From NCBI GenBank assembly GCA_025054935.1, contig JANWZD010000005.1, positions 1 to 64,000 on the forward strand: a DNA stretch of 64,000 nt, given 5' to 3'. Below, in pieces: positions 1 to 8,441 of the stretch. A program made the translations under genes and the position numbers. This DNA is from Dehalococcoidia bacterium (GTDB lineage Bacteria > Chloroflexota > Dehalococcoidia > SpSt-223). Numbering within the stretch: the stretch's first letter is position 1; every line of letters starts with the position of its first letter. The notes beneath the pieces were generated by a model. The model was given only the letters and a program-made list of their open reading frames with translations. It had not been told where the DNA came from and ran no database searches.

Positions 1-49
1 TGGTTGGCACGTTGAGCCGACAGCCGCCAAGGTCGCGGGGCCAGCCACG

Positions 50-95
50 ATCGGGATTGCCGCGCCCGTCGCTGCGCTCCGGGCTCGCAATGACG
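50..95. repeat. Dispersed palindromic-type repeat, copy 1
   Basis: This 46-base unit recurs at 360-405 with one visible difference. On the minus strand it begins with CGTCATTGCGAG and contains GGAGCGCAGCGACG, the style of an intergenic REP-like repeat family with a CATTGCGAG...CAATC signature known from many bacterial genomes. It lies just downstream of the phage-like operon. Confidence 0.7.
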
Positions 96-134
96 CCGTC
101 TGTCGACGAGATGACGATTGGCAGCGCTCTTGCA

Positions 135-168
135 GCGCCTGTCGCTGCGCTCCAGGCTCGCAATGTCG
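135..168. repeat. Dispersed repeat, partial diverged copy
   Basis: The core GTCGCTGCGCTCC-GGCTCGCAATG of the 50-95 repeat is present here with a few substitutions (for example CCAGG for CCGGG and TGTCG for TGACG). The left part of the unit is lost. A still shorter trace (CGCAATGACGGC) lies near 210-225. Confidence 0.55.
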
Positions 169-359
169 CCTCAATCCAGCGGCCACGACCATCGCTACCC
201 CCTTCGTCATACGCGCAATGACGGCGTGACGCGCAGCCCTCGGCGAGGCACACTCCTCACTGCCTACAACGGCGACCGTTCGCACTGCTCCGGCTGCACC
301 CTCTCCAGAACGGCTCCATCCCTCGATGCGCTCACACCGGCAGAAATGCGCCACGACTC

Positions 360-405
360 ATCGGGATCGCCGCGCCCGTCGCTGCGCTCCGGGCTCGCAA
401 TGACG
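360..405. repeat. Dispersed palindromic-type repeat, copy 2
   Basis: A second nearly perfect copy of the 46-base unit at 50-95, in the same orientation and 310 bases away. The only difference I see is ATCGC for ATTGC in the left part. High identity between copies suggests recent spread or conversion. Confidence 0.7.
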
Positions 406-505
406 GGAGTGAAGGAGCATCGCGCGCGCTGGCGGGATGAAGGACCACCACCCGCACTATTGCTCTTCGCCTACGCAAGACCGCCGCGCTGTCCAGCAAC
501 GGCCC

Positions 506-2299
506 TCACGTCAGGCCCAGCTCGTCCTTCAGCGCGATCACCGCTGCTCGCAGCTGCCAGGCCTGCGCGTTCCGGCCCTCGCCGAGCAGTGCCTCCGACA
601 CGCCCCAAATTGCATCCAGTTGGACCCGCACAGGGCTGGGCGGAAAGAGATTCGCCGCCCGATACTCCGCCGCCTTTGCGAGCACCGGCCGGACATAGCG
701 CTCCGCCACCCGGCCGCCGAAGAGCGCCTGCCAATCCCCTTTGACGCGGCGAAGCGCCGGACCGCCGGCGTTGTGCGCCGCAATCGCCGCTTCCACCGAG
801 CCGAATTCATCGCGGTAGGCGCGATGGGCGCGGATACCTACCTCCAGATTGCGCTCCGGGTTCTTCCGCTCCTCAACCGACATCCCGAAGCCAAGCCCCT
901 CATCGTGCAGTTGGAGCAGCCCCACCGAATGCCCGTCGTCGCCCACCGCGTCCGGACGAAAGCCGCTCTCGATCCAGCACATCGCCGCGATGATGTACGG
1001 GTCGACGCCGTAGCGCTCGCACAGCCGCGCGATCTGGGCGCGGATCTCCTCCGGGATCACCGTCTCCTCCTTCCACTCCCCGCGTACCGCCTCGCGCAGC
1101 GGCGCAAGCCCCTCCGCCGGCAGCACAAACGGCTCCCAGCGCGGGTCGGCCGTCCCGAGAATGAACAGGCAGCACGCCTCGACCCGTCCCGTGGCGGCAA
1201 GGCGGCGGAGCAGCCGCGCCGTCCGAGCGACCCGCTCCTCCGCGCTGATCCCGTCGCTGCTGTCGCCCGCCTCGGCGACAAAGAACGGCTTGCCGTAGTC
1301 AAACGCCAAGAAGCGCAGCGCCACGCTGAGGTCGCCTTGGCCATAGGCGTGGACCCCAATCGCGTCGAAGCGGCTGATCACCGGCCGACCGGCAGCGTGC
1401 CATCCCTCTTCCCCTTGGGCAGCCGCGAACGGGGGCGAAACGAGCCGCGCCCGTTCGCCAAAGAGCACTGCCAGCGCCGACCGCGCCAGCTCTAGCCGCT
1501 CGAAGTAGCAGGACGGGACCGGCCGCCCGTGGAGGTTCGGCTCGCTATCGGGGATGAGGACAACCGGCGGCGGCGCGCCCGCCGCGAGCAGCCGCTTCGC
1601 CGCCGCGCTCAGGCGCTGGACCGTCGCCGCCCAGTCGCGTTCGAAGTCGCCATCCGCGTCCGGCCGGATCGCTACCCGCACGCCGCGCCGGACCAGCCCG
1701 TCAAGCGTCCGTTCTCCATCGGCCGGGTCGAGAACGTGATACGGCCGGATTTTGGCGATCGTCGCCCCGAGGGCGTCGAAGCGTCGCCACTCCTCGGGAT
1801 GCACCGCCGGCCGGTTCGGCAGCTCCCAGCCGAGCAGCAGCACTCCCGCTGCCGGCGCTCCAGACGACGAGGGCGCATCAGCGCGCCGCCATGTGACCTC
1901 GAGCGTCTGGTAGCGATTGTCCGCCTCCGCCGGCGGGCCGTCTGCTAGGCCGAGCGCCAGCCCCAAGCCGTGCACAGCCTGTCCTCCGCCGACCGGCTCG
2001 ACCGACCACGGTCCCGGCCCGTGCGCCGGGTCATAGGCGCTTCCGCTGTTCACCGGCAGCTCCGCTTGCCCGCCGTCGACCGGCGATTCGATCGCCAGCC
2101 CGCCGACCGACCGCCAGAGGACACCGCTCGGCGCCTCGCCGACAAACCGCGCCCGCAGCAGCGGCCGGCCGTGGACCTCGCGCAGCGCCACGACGCGCCA
2201 TGGGCCGGGCCGGTCGTCGATCCGCACCCGATAGCGCGAGAGCAGCCATGCGGCGGGAACCCGCTCGCCGCGCCAGGTCCAGCCCTCGACCCCGCTCAT
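506..2299 (-). CDS. TIM-barrel plus lytic transglycosylase fusion (particle lysin)
   Basis: A 597-residue protein with two catalytic-looking parts. After a beta-rich N-terminus (about residues 1-180) comes a TIM-barrel-like segment (about 190-420) with strand motifs such as VLLLGWELP, VLIPDSEPN and FFVAEAGD, in the style of glycoside hydrolases. The C-terminal part (about 425-560) is a lytic transglycosylase/lysozyme-like domain: CWIESGF carries the probable catalytic Glu near residue 442, followed by GLLQLH and AAHNAGG. It would cut peptidoglycan during particle entry or release. The start is the ATG whose ATGA overlaps the stop of the upstream gene by 4 bases. It is the last gene of the capsid/tail operon. 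No signal peptide is visible. The substrate of the barrel is unknown. Confidence 0.75.
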   Translation of the reverse strand: MSGVEGWTWRGERVPAAWLLSRYRVRIDDRPGPWRVVALREVHGRPLLRARFVGEAPSGVLWRSVGGLAIESPVDGGQAELPVNSGSAYDPAHGPGPWSVEPVGGGQAVHGLGLALGLADGPPAEADNRYQTLEVTWRRADAPSSSGAPAAGVLLLGWELPNRPAVHPEEWRRFDALGATIAKIRPYHVLDPADGERTLDGLVRRGVRVAIRPDADGDFERDWAATVQRLSAAAKRLLAAGAPPPVVLIPDSEPNLHGRPVPSCYFERLELARSALAVLFGERARLVSPPFAAAQGEEGWHAAGRPVISRFDAIGVHAYGQGDLSVALRFLAFDYGKPFFVAEAGDSSDGISAEERVARTARLLRRLAATGRVEACCLFILGTADPRWEPFVLPAEGLAPLREAVRGEWKEETVIPEEIRAQIARLCERYGVDPYIIAAMCWIESGFRPDAVGDDGHSVGLLQLHDEGLGFGMSVEERKNPERNLEVGIRAHRAYRDEFGSVEAAIAAHNAGGPALRRVKGDWQALFGGRVAERYVRPVLAKAAEYRAANLFPPSPVRVQLDAIWGVSEALLGEGRNAQAWQLRAAVIALKDELGLT

Positions 2300-2946
2300 G
2301 CCTCGATCCAATGCGCCCACAGCTCCGGCGACCACGCCGAGAAGCTGAACACCGGCACGCTTCCTCCGCTGTCCTGCACCACCCGTCCCTCGAGATACTC
2401 TCCCGCCGAGAACAGATAGTCCCCGCTCACTACGGGGATCTGGGTCTGGGTTCCCCCCGGCCGCGGCGCCACGACCACCGTCGCGATCACGAGCGCCCCA
2501 TTCACCCACAGGCTCGCCCCGCGCACCGACCCTGCTCCGGTCGGCTCATCGAAGCTCGCCGCAAACCCCACGTGATACCGCCCCGCCGTCTGGATCGTCA
2601 GCCGCGTCGGCGCTTCCGCGCTCCACATTCCATCGGTGTCGTAGCGCGCAACATCAAATGCCAGCGCCGTCTGCGTCCCGCTTGGGATCGGCTGGCTCGT
2701 CGTCCGCCGCACCCGGCACATCGGCCGCCGCCGTGCCGCCAGCGATGCAATCACGCACCGCTCGCTCGCCACCAAGGCGTCCCACACCCCCACCACCACC
2801 TCATCCCCCGGCTTCAGCTGCCACGCCGCCAGATGCCGCGCCACCGCCACGCCGCTCTGCACCCCGCTCAAGCTCCGCTCAAGCCGCACCGTCGCCGTGT
2901 AGGTCGCCGCGTCAAAGCTGACCACCACCGCCCGCTCCAGCTCCAT
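2296..2946 (-). CDS. Small baseplate/fibre-like protein (OB-like plus C1q-like)
   Basis: A 216-residue protein with two visible parts. Residues 1-70 (starting MELERAVVVSFDAATYTATV) form a short beta-rich module with a PGDEVVVGVWD strand, like the OB-fold of phage baseplate or spike proteins. Residues 75-216 resemble the trimeric C1q/TNF-like jelly roll of phage fibres: a thermal-stable beta pattern with YDTDGMW, AGRYHVGFAASF and a C-terminal FSFSAWSPEL strand. The start lies 5 bases after the upstream stop, and its own stop overlaps the lysin start, so it is translated inside the tail operon. Probable role: receptor-facing or baseplate component. The family assignment is from pattern, not search. 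Confidence 0.6.
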   Translation of the reverse strand: MELERAVVVSFDAATYTATVRLERSLSGVQSGVAVARHLAAWQLKPGDEVVVGVWDALVASERCVIASLAARRRPMCRVRRTTSQPIPSGTQTALAFDVARYDTDGMWSAEAPTRLTIQTAGRYHVGFAASFDEPTGAGSVRGASLWVNGALVIATVVVAPRPGGTQTQIPVVSGDYLFSAGEYLEGRVVQDSGGSVPVFSFSAWSPELWAHWIEA

Positions 2947-2951
2947 CGCCC

Positions 2952-4934
2952 TCACACCGCCCCAAGCTCCAGTTCCTGCCAATACCGCTGCCGCCCTTTC
3001 CACCGCTCCAGCCCAAACGTCACCGCCCGCACCCGCCGCCGCGTCCCGCTCCGCCCCACCCGCCCATGCGTCACCGTCACCACATCCCCCACCTGCGTCC
3101 CGACGTTCGGTGCGCTCACCAGCACCTCGCGCCCTGCCCGCAGCACCGCCCCCCGCACGATCGCGGCCGCCCGGGCCCCCGCTTCGCTCGCGCTCGCTAC
3201 CGACCGGTCCGCTACCACCCAGCCGCCATCCCCCCACACCGCCACCGCCTCATCCTCCTGCGCCTGGCCGACGTGCGCCCCCGTCACCACCCGCACAAAC
3301 GCCGGCTCCACCGCCCCCGCTTCCCGCACATACTCCGCCACCGGCTGCTCGCCCGGTCCTACCGTCTCGTCCCCCGCTCGATAGCTCCACGTCGACCCAT
3401 CGCTCTCCTGCGGAAACCGAGAGGCCACGCCAAAGCCATCCGGCAGCAGCCAATCGCGCCCCAGCCCAATCAGCCGCCGCGCCGCCGTCAGCCCATCCGT
3501 TCCCGGCAGCACGGTGAATGCCGGCGTCAGCCCCGCAAACTCCGGGCTCAGCGACCACGCTCCATACGCGAGCCCCGCCAGCCGGCACAACTCGCCCACG
3601 ATCGCCGGCGCCGGCGACCCGCTCCACACCAGTTGCCGCCGCGGCCGCCACCGCCTCAGCAGGCCGAGGGCGTCCGTTCCCTCTATCTCCACCACGCTCC
3701 GCCCATCTCGCCGGTCCACCACCCGCACCGCCTCCGCCCAATAGACTGCCGGCGGCCCGCTCAGCGGAAACTCCGTCCCTGCCGTTGTCCGGTATCCGGC
3801 GTCCAGCGCAATCTCCCCGCCCACGGGCAGCGCCTCCACCAAGGCGCCGTCGCTGTTGTCCAGCGTCAGCCGGCACTCCCCCGGCAGCGACCACCGCGCT
3901 GCCACCACGCGGCTCGAATAGTCCGTCCCCGCTGCGTCCGGCACGACGGCCCGCCGCACCAGCCCCGGGTGGCAGAGATACGCCCACGTCCCGTCCCACG
4001 CCAGCGCCGCTCCTGCCAGCCGCCCCATTGTCACCGGAACGGGATCGCGCCAAGCGTTGTCTGACCACAGCGCATTCCGGACCAAATAACTCATCAGGGT
4101 CAGCGCATATGCCCCGCTTCCGCTCCACCGCTCGACCAGCGTCACCCGCACCCGATCCAGCAGCCCAATCGCCGGCGAGCGAAACGCCACATTCCCATCC
4201 CCCGCCGTCAACACCCGCGCTGCCTCCCAGCTCCCCAGCGCCAGCGCCCCGCCGTCGCCCCAGCGCAGTGTCCAGACCGCTGGCCTTCCCGCCGCTGTCG
4301 TCCCCGTTACTGCTACGCACCAGTCCGCCTCGTCGTGACACGCCCCCACCCCGCTGATGCTCCCGAACGCCGTCGGGCAGGCGCTCACCGCCCCCCAAAC
4401 CCCGCCCGTCTGCCGCGCCGCCTTCAGCGTCGCCCCGTCCGCAAAAAAGACTGCCCGGTCCCCATTGCTCCGCTGCGCTGCCCCAACCGCTCCCAGCGCC
4501 CCTGCAGCAGTCGCCGCTGTCGCCCACCCCGACCAGCTCGCCCCGCTGTCTGCCGTCGTCCGCGCCCGCACGCTGCCGCCTTCTCCGTCAACCGCGATCA
4601 TCCCAAAGACGCCGCTCGTCCCCACCGCACAGCCAATCCCGCTCACCGCGCCCGTCGCCACGCCGGTCCAGTTCGACCACGGCGCGCCCGCCGATGGCGC
4701 CGCGATCACCTGCAGGTTCACCGTCCCCGCCGATGCCCGATAGGCGCGCAGCAGCGCCCCGTTCCCAAAGCAGCCCGCCCCGTGCGCCGCATCCGGCTCG
4801 CCGCCGGCATAGAGCGTCTCGGTGAAGCGCAGCCGCCGCACCCCCCCAAAGGCATCTCGCCAGAGCAACGAGAGCGCCGGTTCGCCATCCAGCGCCCGGC
4901 ACGCCGCCGCCAATGTTGCGCTCATCGTCCGCAT
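2952..4934 (-). CDS. Large tail/baseplate-like structural protein
   Basis: A 660-residue protein. The first 370 residues or so are beta-rich, with repeated W-rich turns and an Asp-box-like motif (TADSGASW, about residue 130) seen in beta-propellers. The C-terminal 300 residues contain a hub-like region (TDGLTAARRLIGLGRDWLLPDG) and end with modules like GTQVGDVVTVTHGRVG that recall siphophage baseplate hub proteins. I chose the ATG at 4934 because GGGAGG lies 6 bases before it; the ATG at 4925 is too far. It is placed between the connector and the small fibre-like gene. No tape-measure or tail-tube gene is seen. A tail-tip or baseplate role is inferred from position and composition. Confidence 0.55.
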   Translation of the reverse strand: MRTMSATLAAACRALDGEPALSLLWRDAFGGVRRLRFTETLYAGGEPDAAHGAGCFGNGALLRAYRASAGTVNLQVIAAPSAGAPWSNWTGVATGAVSGIGCAVGTSGVFGMIAVDGEGGSVRARTTADSGASWSGWATAATAAGALGAVGAAQRSNGDRAVFFADGATLKAARQTGGVWGAVSACPTAFGSISGVGACHDEADWCVAVTGTTAAGRPAVWTLRWGDGGALALGSWEAARVLTAGDGNVAFRSPAIGLLDRVRVTLVERWSGSGAYALTLMSYLVRNALWSDNAWRDPVPVTMGRLAGAALAWDGTWAYLCHPGLVRRAVVPDAAGTDYSSRVVAARWSLPGECRLTLDNSDGALVEALPVGGEIALDAGYRTTAGTEFPLSGPPAVYWAEAVRVVDRRDGRSVVEIEGTDALGLLRRWRPRRQLVWSGSPAPAIVGELCRLAGLAYGAWSLSPEFAGLTPAFTVLPGTDGLTAARRLIGLGRDWLLPDGFGVASRFPQESDGSTWSYRAGDETVGPGEQPVAEYVREAGAVEPAFVRVVTGAHVGQAQEDEAVAVWGDGGWVVADRSVASASEAGARAAAIVRGAVLRAGREVLVSAPNVGTQVGDVVTVTHGRVGRSGTRRRVRAVTFGLERWKGRQRYWQELELGAV

Positions 4935-5001
4935 CCGCGCCCTCCCGCGCCCGCCCAGCAGCACTGTCCCCGGAGCAGCCCCCCGCCGCGCTGCGTCTCC
5001 C

Positions 5002-5622
5002 TCACGGTCCGGCATCCCGCGACTGGCTCGGCAGCAGTCCTGCCGGCAGATACAGCCGGCGCGACCGCAGCGCCCGCCGCCGCCGGTCAAGCCCCTGCCG
5101 AAACTCCTCGAGCGCCATCGCTCCCCAGCGGCGGTAGCGCTCCGCCGTCTCCTCGCCGCCCGCCGTCACCCGACCGATCGCGTAGTTCGCCCATTCCAGC
5201 GCCGCGTAGCCTGCCGCGCCTCGGCAGACCAGCTCTTCATCGCGTGTCGGCAGCGTCGAGCCATCCACCGCATGCACCGCCAGCCAGTAGATAGCGGCCG
5301 GCGAGCCATCCGCCGTCGCCGCGGTCAGCAGCGTGAGCGTCGTCTGCCAGAGCGAAAAGCGGACATAGCGCGGCGGCCACTGCCCGGCCGGCCATTCCAC
5401 CGCTTCCACCCGCACCAGGTCGGCAAGCGTCCCGACCGCGATCTCGCGGCTGCCCGCCGTTGTGGGAAGCATCGTCTTCATCTCGCGCGGCGCCGCGAGC
5501 GAGTACTCGCGGATCGCCCGCTCGAGGTGGCGCTGCAGGTGGGCATCCGACCAGCGGTACGGCGCCACCTCATCGTTCAGGTCCTGACGCATCCGTGCCA
5601 GCAGAACTGCGAGCGTTGCCAT
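5002..5622 (-). CDS. Head-tail connector/adaptor-like protein
   Basis: A 206-residue protein directly after the capsid gene. The N-terminus (LLARMRQDLNDEVAPYRWSDAHLQRHLERAIREYS) has the helical layout of phage head-tail adaptor (gp6/gp15-like) proteins, in which D, W and helix periodicity mark the first two helices. The middle has a beta hairpin (SLWQTTLTLLT) and the end is a helix-rich, Arg-rich tail (RRRRALRSRRLYLP). Such proteins ring the portal and join it to the tail. The identification depends mainly on length, helix layout and the gene order portal-capsid-connector. Start ATG at 5622; the next gene begins 67 bases downstream. Confidence 0.6.
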   Translation of the reverse strand: MATLAVLLARMRQDLNDEVAPYRWSDAHLQRHLERAIREYSLAAPREMKTMLPTTAGSREIAVGTLADLVRVEAVEWPAGQWPPRYVRFSLWQTTLTLLTAATADGSPAAIYWLAVHAVDGSTLPTRDEELVCRGAAGYAALEWANYAIGRVTAGGEETAERYRRWGAMALEEFRQGLDRRRRALRSRRLYLPAGLLPSQSRDAGP

Positions 5623-5657
5623 CTCAGCGGCTCCTCGACCTCCACTCAGAACGCGGC

Positions 5658-5711
5658 GGGGGCGGCGGCGCGAGGGATGAGCTCGCGGCTTGGGGATACG
5701 CCGCCGCCCCC
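5658..5711 (-). terminator. Hairpin between capsid and connector genes
   Basis: GGGGGCGGCGGC (5658-5669) and GCCGCCGCCCCC (5700-5711) are perfect 12-base inverted repeats with a 30-base loop, starting 11 bases after the capsid stop codon. No T-run follows. It may act as a partial terminator or RNA stabiliser that raises capsid expression over downstream tail genes. Confidence 0.5.
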
Positions 5712-5721
5712 AGACAGACGG

Positions 5722-6651
5722 CTAGGCGACCACCGCTGCGCCTGAGATGCCGTCGATCTTGGCGAGACAGAGCGTGCTGAACGCCGCCACCGCGCAGTAC
5801 CACTTCACCCGGAAGCGGCGGGCGTCCTTGCTCTCCAAATGCCCGATATCCTCGACAACAATCCCGTCGCTCCCCTCCAGCCCGGCAAGCGCGTCCTCGC
5901 CGAACTTCAGGGCAAAGACCGAACTCGACGCGCCGCCCGTCTTTGCGCTGTAGCTGCCGCCCGTAATCGCTTCGGTGTCGGTCAGAAAATCGGAGACGAA
6001 GATCGGCACGCCGTTGTACGAGGCGATGCTCTCGCCGAACGCCGAGTAGCTGACGACAAACGGCGAATTGGCTGCGCGGGCATACTGGCTGATCAGCCGC
6101 CGCGTCCGCCGGCTCATCAGGATGAGATCCGGCTTGCCCGGCCGGATCAGGTCGAGAAGCGCGTCCATGTTCGCCAGCGAGAGCGCCGCCGGCGTTGTTC
6201 CCGTGCCTTGATGGATCTGCTGCGCGGCCGGCGTCAGCTTGTGCAGCCCGTCGAACTGCTTGCTGTTCACCGTGCTGTCGCCGTAGAGGAAGGTGTCTTC
6301 AAACGCATGAGCGACCGCTTTCGCCTTCTGCTCGATCACCGTCACGAGCAGGTCCTGGAGGTTGCTCCGCGTCTTGGCGAGAAAGTTGTCGACATCGGCG
6401 TCGCCGCCGAGGATCTTCAGCGTCGCCGTCAGCTGGGTGAAGGTCGGCGTCCCCTCGCTCCACGTGTCGCCCACGTCATAGAAGTCCGCCGACGGCAGGG
6501 CGTTCTCGCGGTTGTAGGTCAGCCCGTTGCCGAGCACCGTGATGAACGGCAGCCGCGCCAGCACCGGGCTCTCTTTCACCACCGTCTCGATCACCCCGGC
6601 GCGCAGCGTATCGTTCGAAAGCTTTGCCGCTTCGGCAAGCGTCAGCGCCAT
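5722..6651 (-). CDS. Phage-like major capsid protein
   Basis: A 309-residue protein with the look of an HK97-fold major capsid protein of the family that starts directly with the mature fold: an N-terminal helix, a conserved E-loop region (GLTYNRENALPSADFYDVGD), a long spine helix (TVIEQKAKAVAHAFEDTFL), and a P-domain/A-domain segment with GLHKL and PDLILMSRRTRRLISQ. No N-terminal scaffolding or delta domain and no prohead protease gene are seen nearby. AGAAAGGAG stands just before the ATG. It sits between the scaffold-like gene and the connector, the usual head-module place. Together with the portal and terminase it makes particle assembly plausible. Confidence 0.85.
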   Translation of the reverse strand: MALTLAEAAKLSNDTLRAGVIETVVKESPVLARLPFITVLGNGLTYNRENALPSADFYDVGDTWSEGTPTFTQLTATLKILGGDADVDNFLAKTRSNLQDLLVTVIEQKAKAVAHAFEDTFLYGDSTVNSKQFDGLHKLTPAAQQIHQGTGTTPAALSLANMDALLDLIRPGKPDLILMSRRTRRLISQYARAANSPFVVSYSAFGESIASYNGVPIFVSDFLTDTEAITGGSYSAKTGGASSSVFALKFGEDALAGLEGSDGIVVEDIGHLESKDARRFRVKWYCAVAAFSTLCLAKIDGISGAAVVA

Positions 6652-6684
6652 CTTGCTCCTTTCTGAGAACCCGTGCCCCGCGCT

Positions 6685-7014
6685 CTATCGTCCGAGCCCG
6701 TAGGCGATCTTTTCGCGCGGGGAGAGCGCCGCCGGGTCGACCGGGGTCCGAGCGAGCGCCGCCGGCACAACCTCGCGCGCCGCCTCGCTCCGCACCCGCT
6801 CGCGCACCTGGGCGACGATCGCCCGCGCCCGCTCGACGCTGGCGTCGATCTCGGCCACCGTCTCGCCGACCACCAGCTCCGGCGGCAGCAGCGGGTCGGC
6901 CGCCAGCCGCGCCTGCCGATAGGCCGCGACCGCCGCCGCCAGTTCGCGCCGCAGCGCCTCCTCGGGCGCCGGCTCGACCGGCATGGCCATCCCGCTCACC
7001 TCATGCTCCTCCAT
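6685..7014 (-). CDS. Small helical protein, possible scaffold
   Basis: A 109-residue, Ala/Arg/Glu-rich, mostly helical protein between portal and capsid. The centre (about residues 20-90) reads as amphipathic helices (LRRELAAAVAAYRQARLAAD, VERARAIVAQVRERVRSEA). The place and helical nature fit a capsid scaffolding protein; there is no catalytic motif. The start at 7014 lies inside the end of the portal gene (14-base overlap) and has AAAGGAG before it. The family is not recognised, so the role is inferred from gene order only. Confidence 0.5.
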   Translation of the reverse strand: MEEHEVSGMAMPVEPAPEEALRRELAAAVAAYRQARLAADPLLPPELVVGETVAEIDASVERARAIVAQVRERVRSEAAREVVPAALARTPVDPAALSPREKIAYGLGR

Positions 7015-8299
7015 CCTCTGCTCCTTTCCGCGCCGGAACGGCGCCGCGTTCTCGTTCTTCTTCCAGCCAGCGCGCGAACTCCCGCTCCGGGTCCGCCGTC
7101 CCCAGCCGCGCCATCGCCCCGCGGCGCGAGCGCAGTCCGCTCGCTACCGCCGCCTGCTCGTCGGCCAGCTGCCGGCTGGCGTCGCGCGGGGTCACCGCGC
7201 CCCAGACCACCCGCGAGCGGTAGGGGGCGAAGCGCCCGCCGCCAAAGCGCTCGAGCAGCCGCAGCGCCATCGCGTTCCGCCGCCGGTAGACGGCGCTGCG
7301 CAGCAGCCGTTTGCGCGCCACCTTCTGCAGAAGCGGCTGGAGCTCGATTTCGAGGGCGACGCCCGCCAAGGCGCGGCTGTTGTCGCCGAATGCGGTGCGC
7401 GGCGTCTCGGCCAGGTCGTGCAGCGCCCGGTAAAGGGCGTTCAGATAGTCGATGTGGAGGCCGACGCCGCCGCTGCCCAGCAGGTCGAGGATGTAGGCGC
7501 GCGCCCGCTCCGGCAGCTCCCACACCGCCCCCGGCCCGATCGCGATGTCTTCCGCCCGGTCGACGTTCTCCAGCACCGCGATCGGATTGCCCGACAGCTC
7601 CAGCAGCCGCGACAGCTGCGTCAGCGCTCGGTTCAGCTCCCGCGCCGGCTCGAGGATCGGCGCAAGGTCCGAGACGCCCCAGCGCTGCTTCGGCGCCCGC
7701 AGGTTCGGAAAAACGACGTAGGGGATGAAGCCGTACGGGTTCGGCCCGCGCCGCGCCAGCCGGCCATCGACAACCAGCGCGAAGGTGTCGTCGGTCCAGA
7801 CCTCGACCGCGCTCTCGCCGCTCGGCAGCAGCGTGCGGTTCGCCAGCGTCGCCGGCCGCCAGGGATCGTCCGGCCGCGGCCAGATCCAGATCCCCTGCAC
7901 GTCCGGCGCGCTGATCCGCACCTCGCCCGCCTCGACATCCCACGTCACCTTATACGCGCCGTCGCCGAGCACAGCGGTGTCGATCTCGGTGTCGAAATCG
8001 AGCGCGTCGAGGTCGTTCGCCTCCGCGATCCGCGCCAGCGCCGCCTCCGCCTGCCGCGCCGCCGCCACCGACCCCGGCCGGTCGTCCTCCGGGTCGACCA
8101 CCATCAGACGGTCGGCCATCAGGTAGGAGGTGACCTTCTCAACCAGCACCTTGGCGTAGTTGAGCGTCAGCTGGCGCTCACCGCGCCGCGCCGGTTCGCG
8201 CCACTGCGCGCCCCGGTAGAACTCGAGCAGCTCGCGATAGCCGCGCAGCCGCTCGCGGTCCCGGGTCGCCAGCTGCGCTACCAGCGCCACCTCATCCAT
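7001..8299 (-). CDS. Phage-like portal protein
   Basis: A 432-residue portal protein of the SPP1/gp6-like type, the dodecameric ring through which DNA enters and leaves the capsid. Visible hallmarks are an N-terminal region with YRGAQW and a NYAKVLVEKVTSYLMADR helix, the beta-rich wing (DGAYKVTWDVEAGEVRI, IWIWPRPDDP), the YGFIPYVVFPN strand and the long clip/stem helices (ARELNRALTQLSRLLELSGNP). I chose the ATG at 8299 with GCGAGG before it; an in-frame ATG at 8323 lies too close to a TATAGA -10-like element for a leader. It is the first gene of the particle operon. No obvious damage is visible. Confidence 0.85.
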   Translation of the reverse strand: MDEVALVAQLATRDRERLRGYRELLEFYRGAQWREPARRGERQLTLNYAKVLVEKVTSYLMADRLMVVDPEDDRPGSVAAARQAEAALARIAEANDLDALDFDTEIDTAVLGDGAYKVTWDVEAGEVRISAPDVQGIWIWPRPDDPWRPATLANRTLLPSGESAVEVWTDDTFALVVDGRLARRGPNPYGFIPYVVFPNLRAPKQRWGVSDLAPILEPARELNRALTQLSRLLELSGNPIAVLENVDRAEDIAIGPGAVWELPERARAYILDLLGSGGVGLHIDYLNALYRALHDLAETPRTAFGDNSRALAGVALEIELQPLLQKVARKRLLRSAVYRRRNAMALRLLERFGGGRFAPYRSRVVWGAVTPRDASRQLADEQAAVASGLRSRRGAMARLGTADPEREFARWLEEERERGAVPARKGAEDGGA

Positions 8300-8441
8300 T
8301 GCCGCCTCGCTGGAAAAGAACATCCGTTCTATATCCGTTCGGCCGCTCGCGCAAAACGGTATGACGCCGCAATTTCCGGTATCGTTGTCAGGGCAGGGAT
8401 GCGCCGGCGGAATGCCGGAAGAAGAGAAGAAAGGACAGCCG

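Larger units (their letters stand above)
1..505. other. Non-coding left end with repeats
   Basis: No credible gene is visible before the stop of the lysin gene at 506. The stretch holds two near-identical 46-base repeats and a partial third copy. Open frames here carry low-complexity Arg/Ser/Pro-rich translations with no ribosome binding site and no family resemblance, so I treat them as chance. Confidence 0.6.

Noticed and set aside
505-506. Idea that the left repeats are a CRISPR array
   Set aside because: Only two clear copies 310 bases apart, no regular short spacers and no cas genes.
118-744. Long open frame on the plus strand over the left end
   Set aside because: It overlaps the lysin gene in antisense, is low-complexity and has no ribosome site.
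2200-5294. Several long plus-strand frames opposite the tail genes
   Set aside because: They mirror the GC-rich third positions of the minus-strand genes; translations are Arg/Pro/His-rich with no family resemblance.
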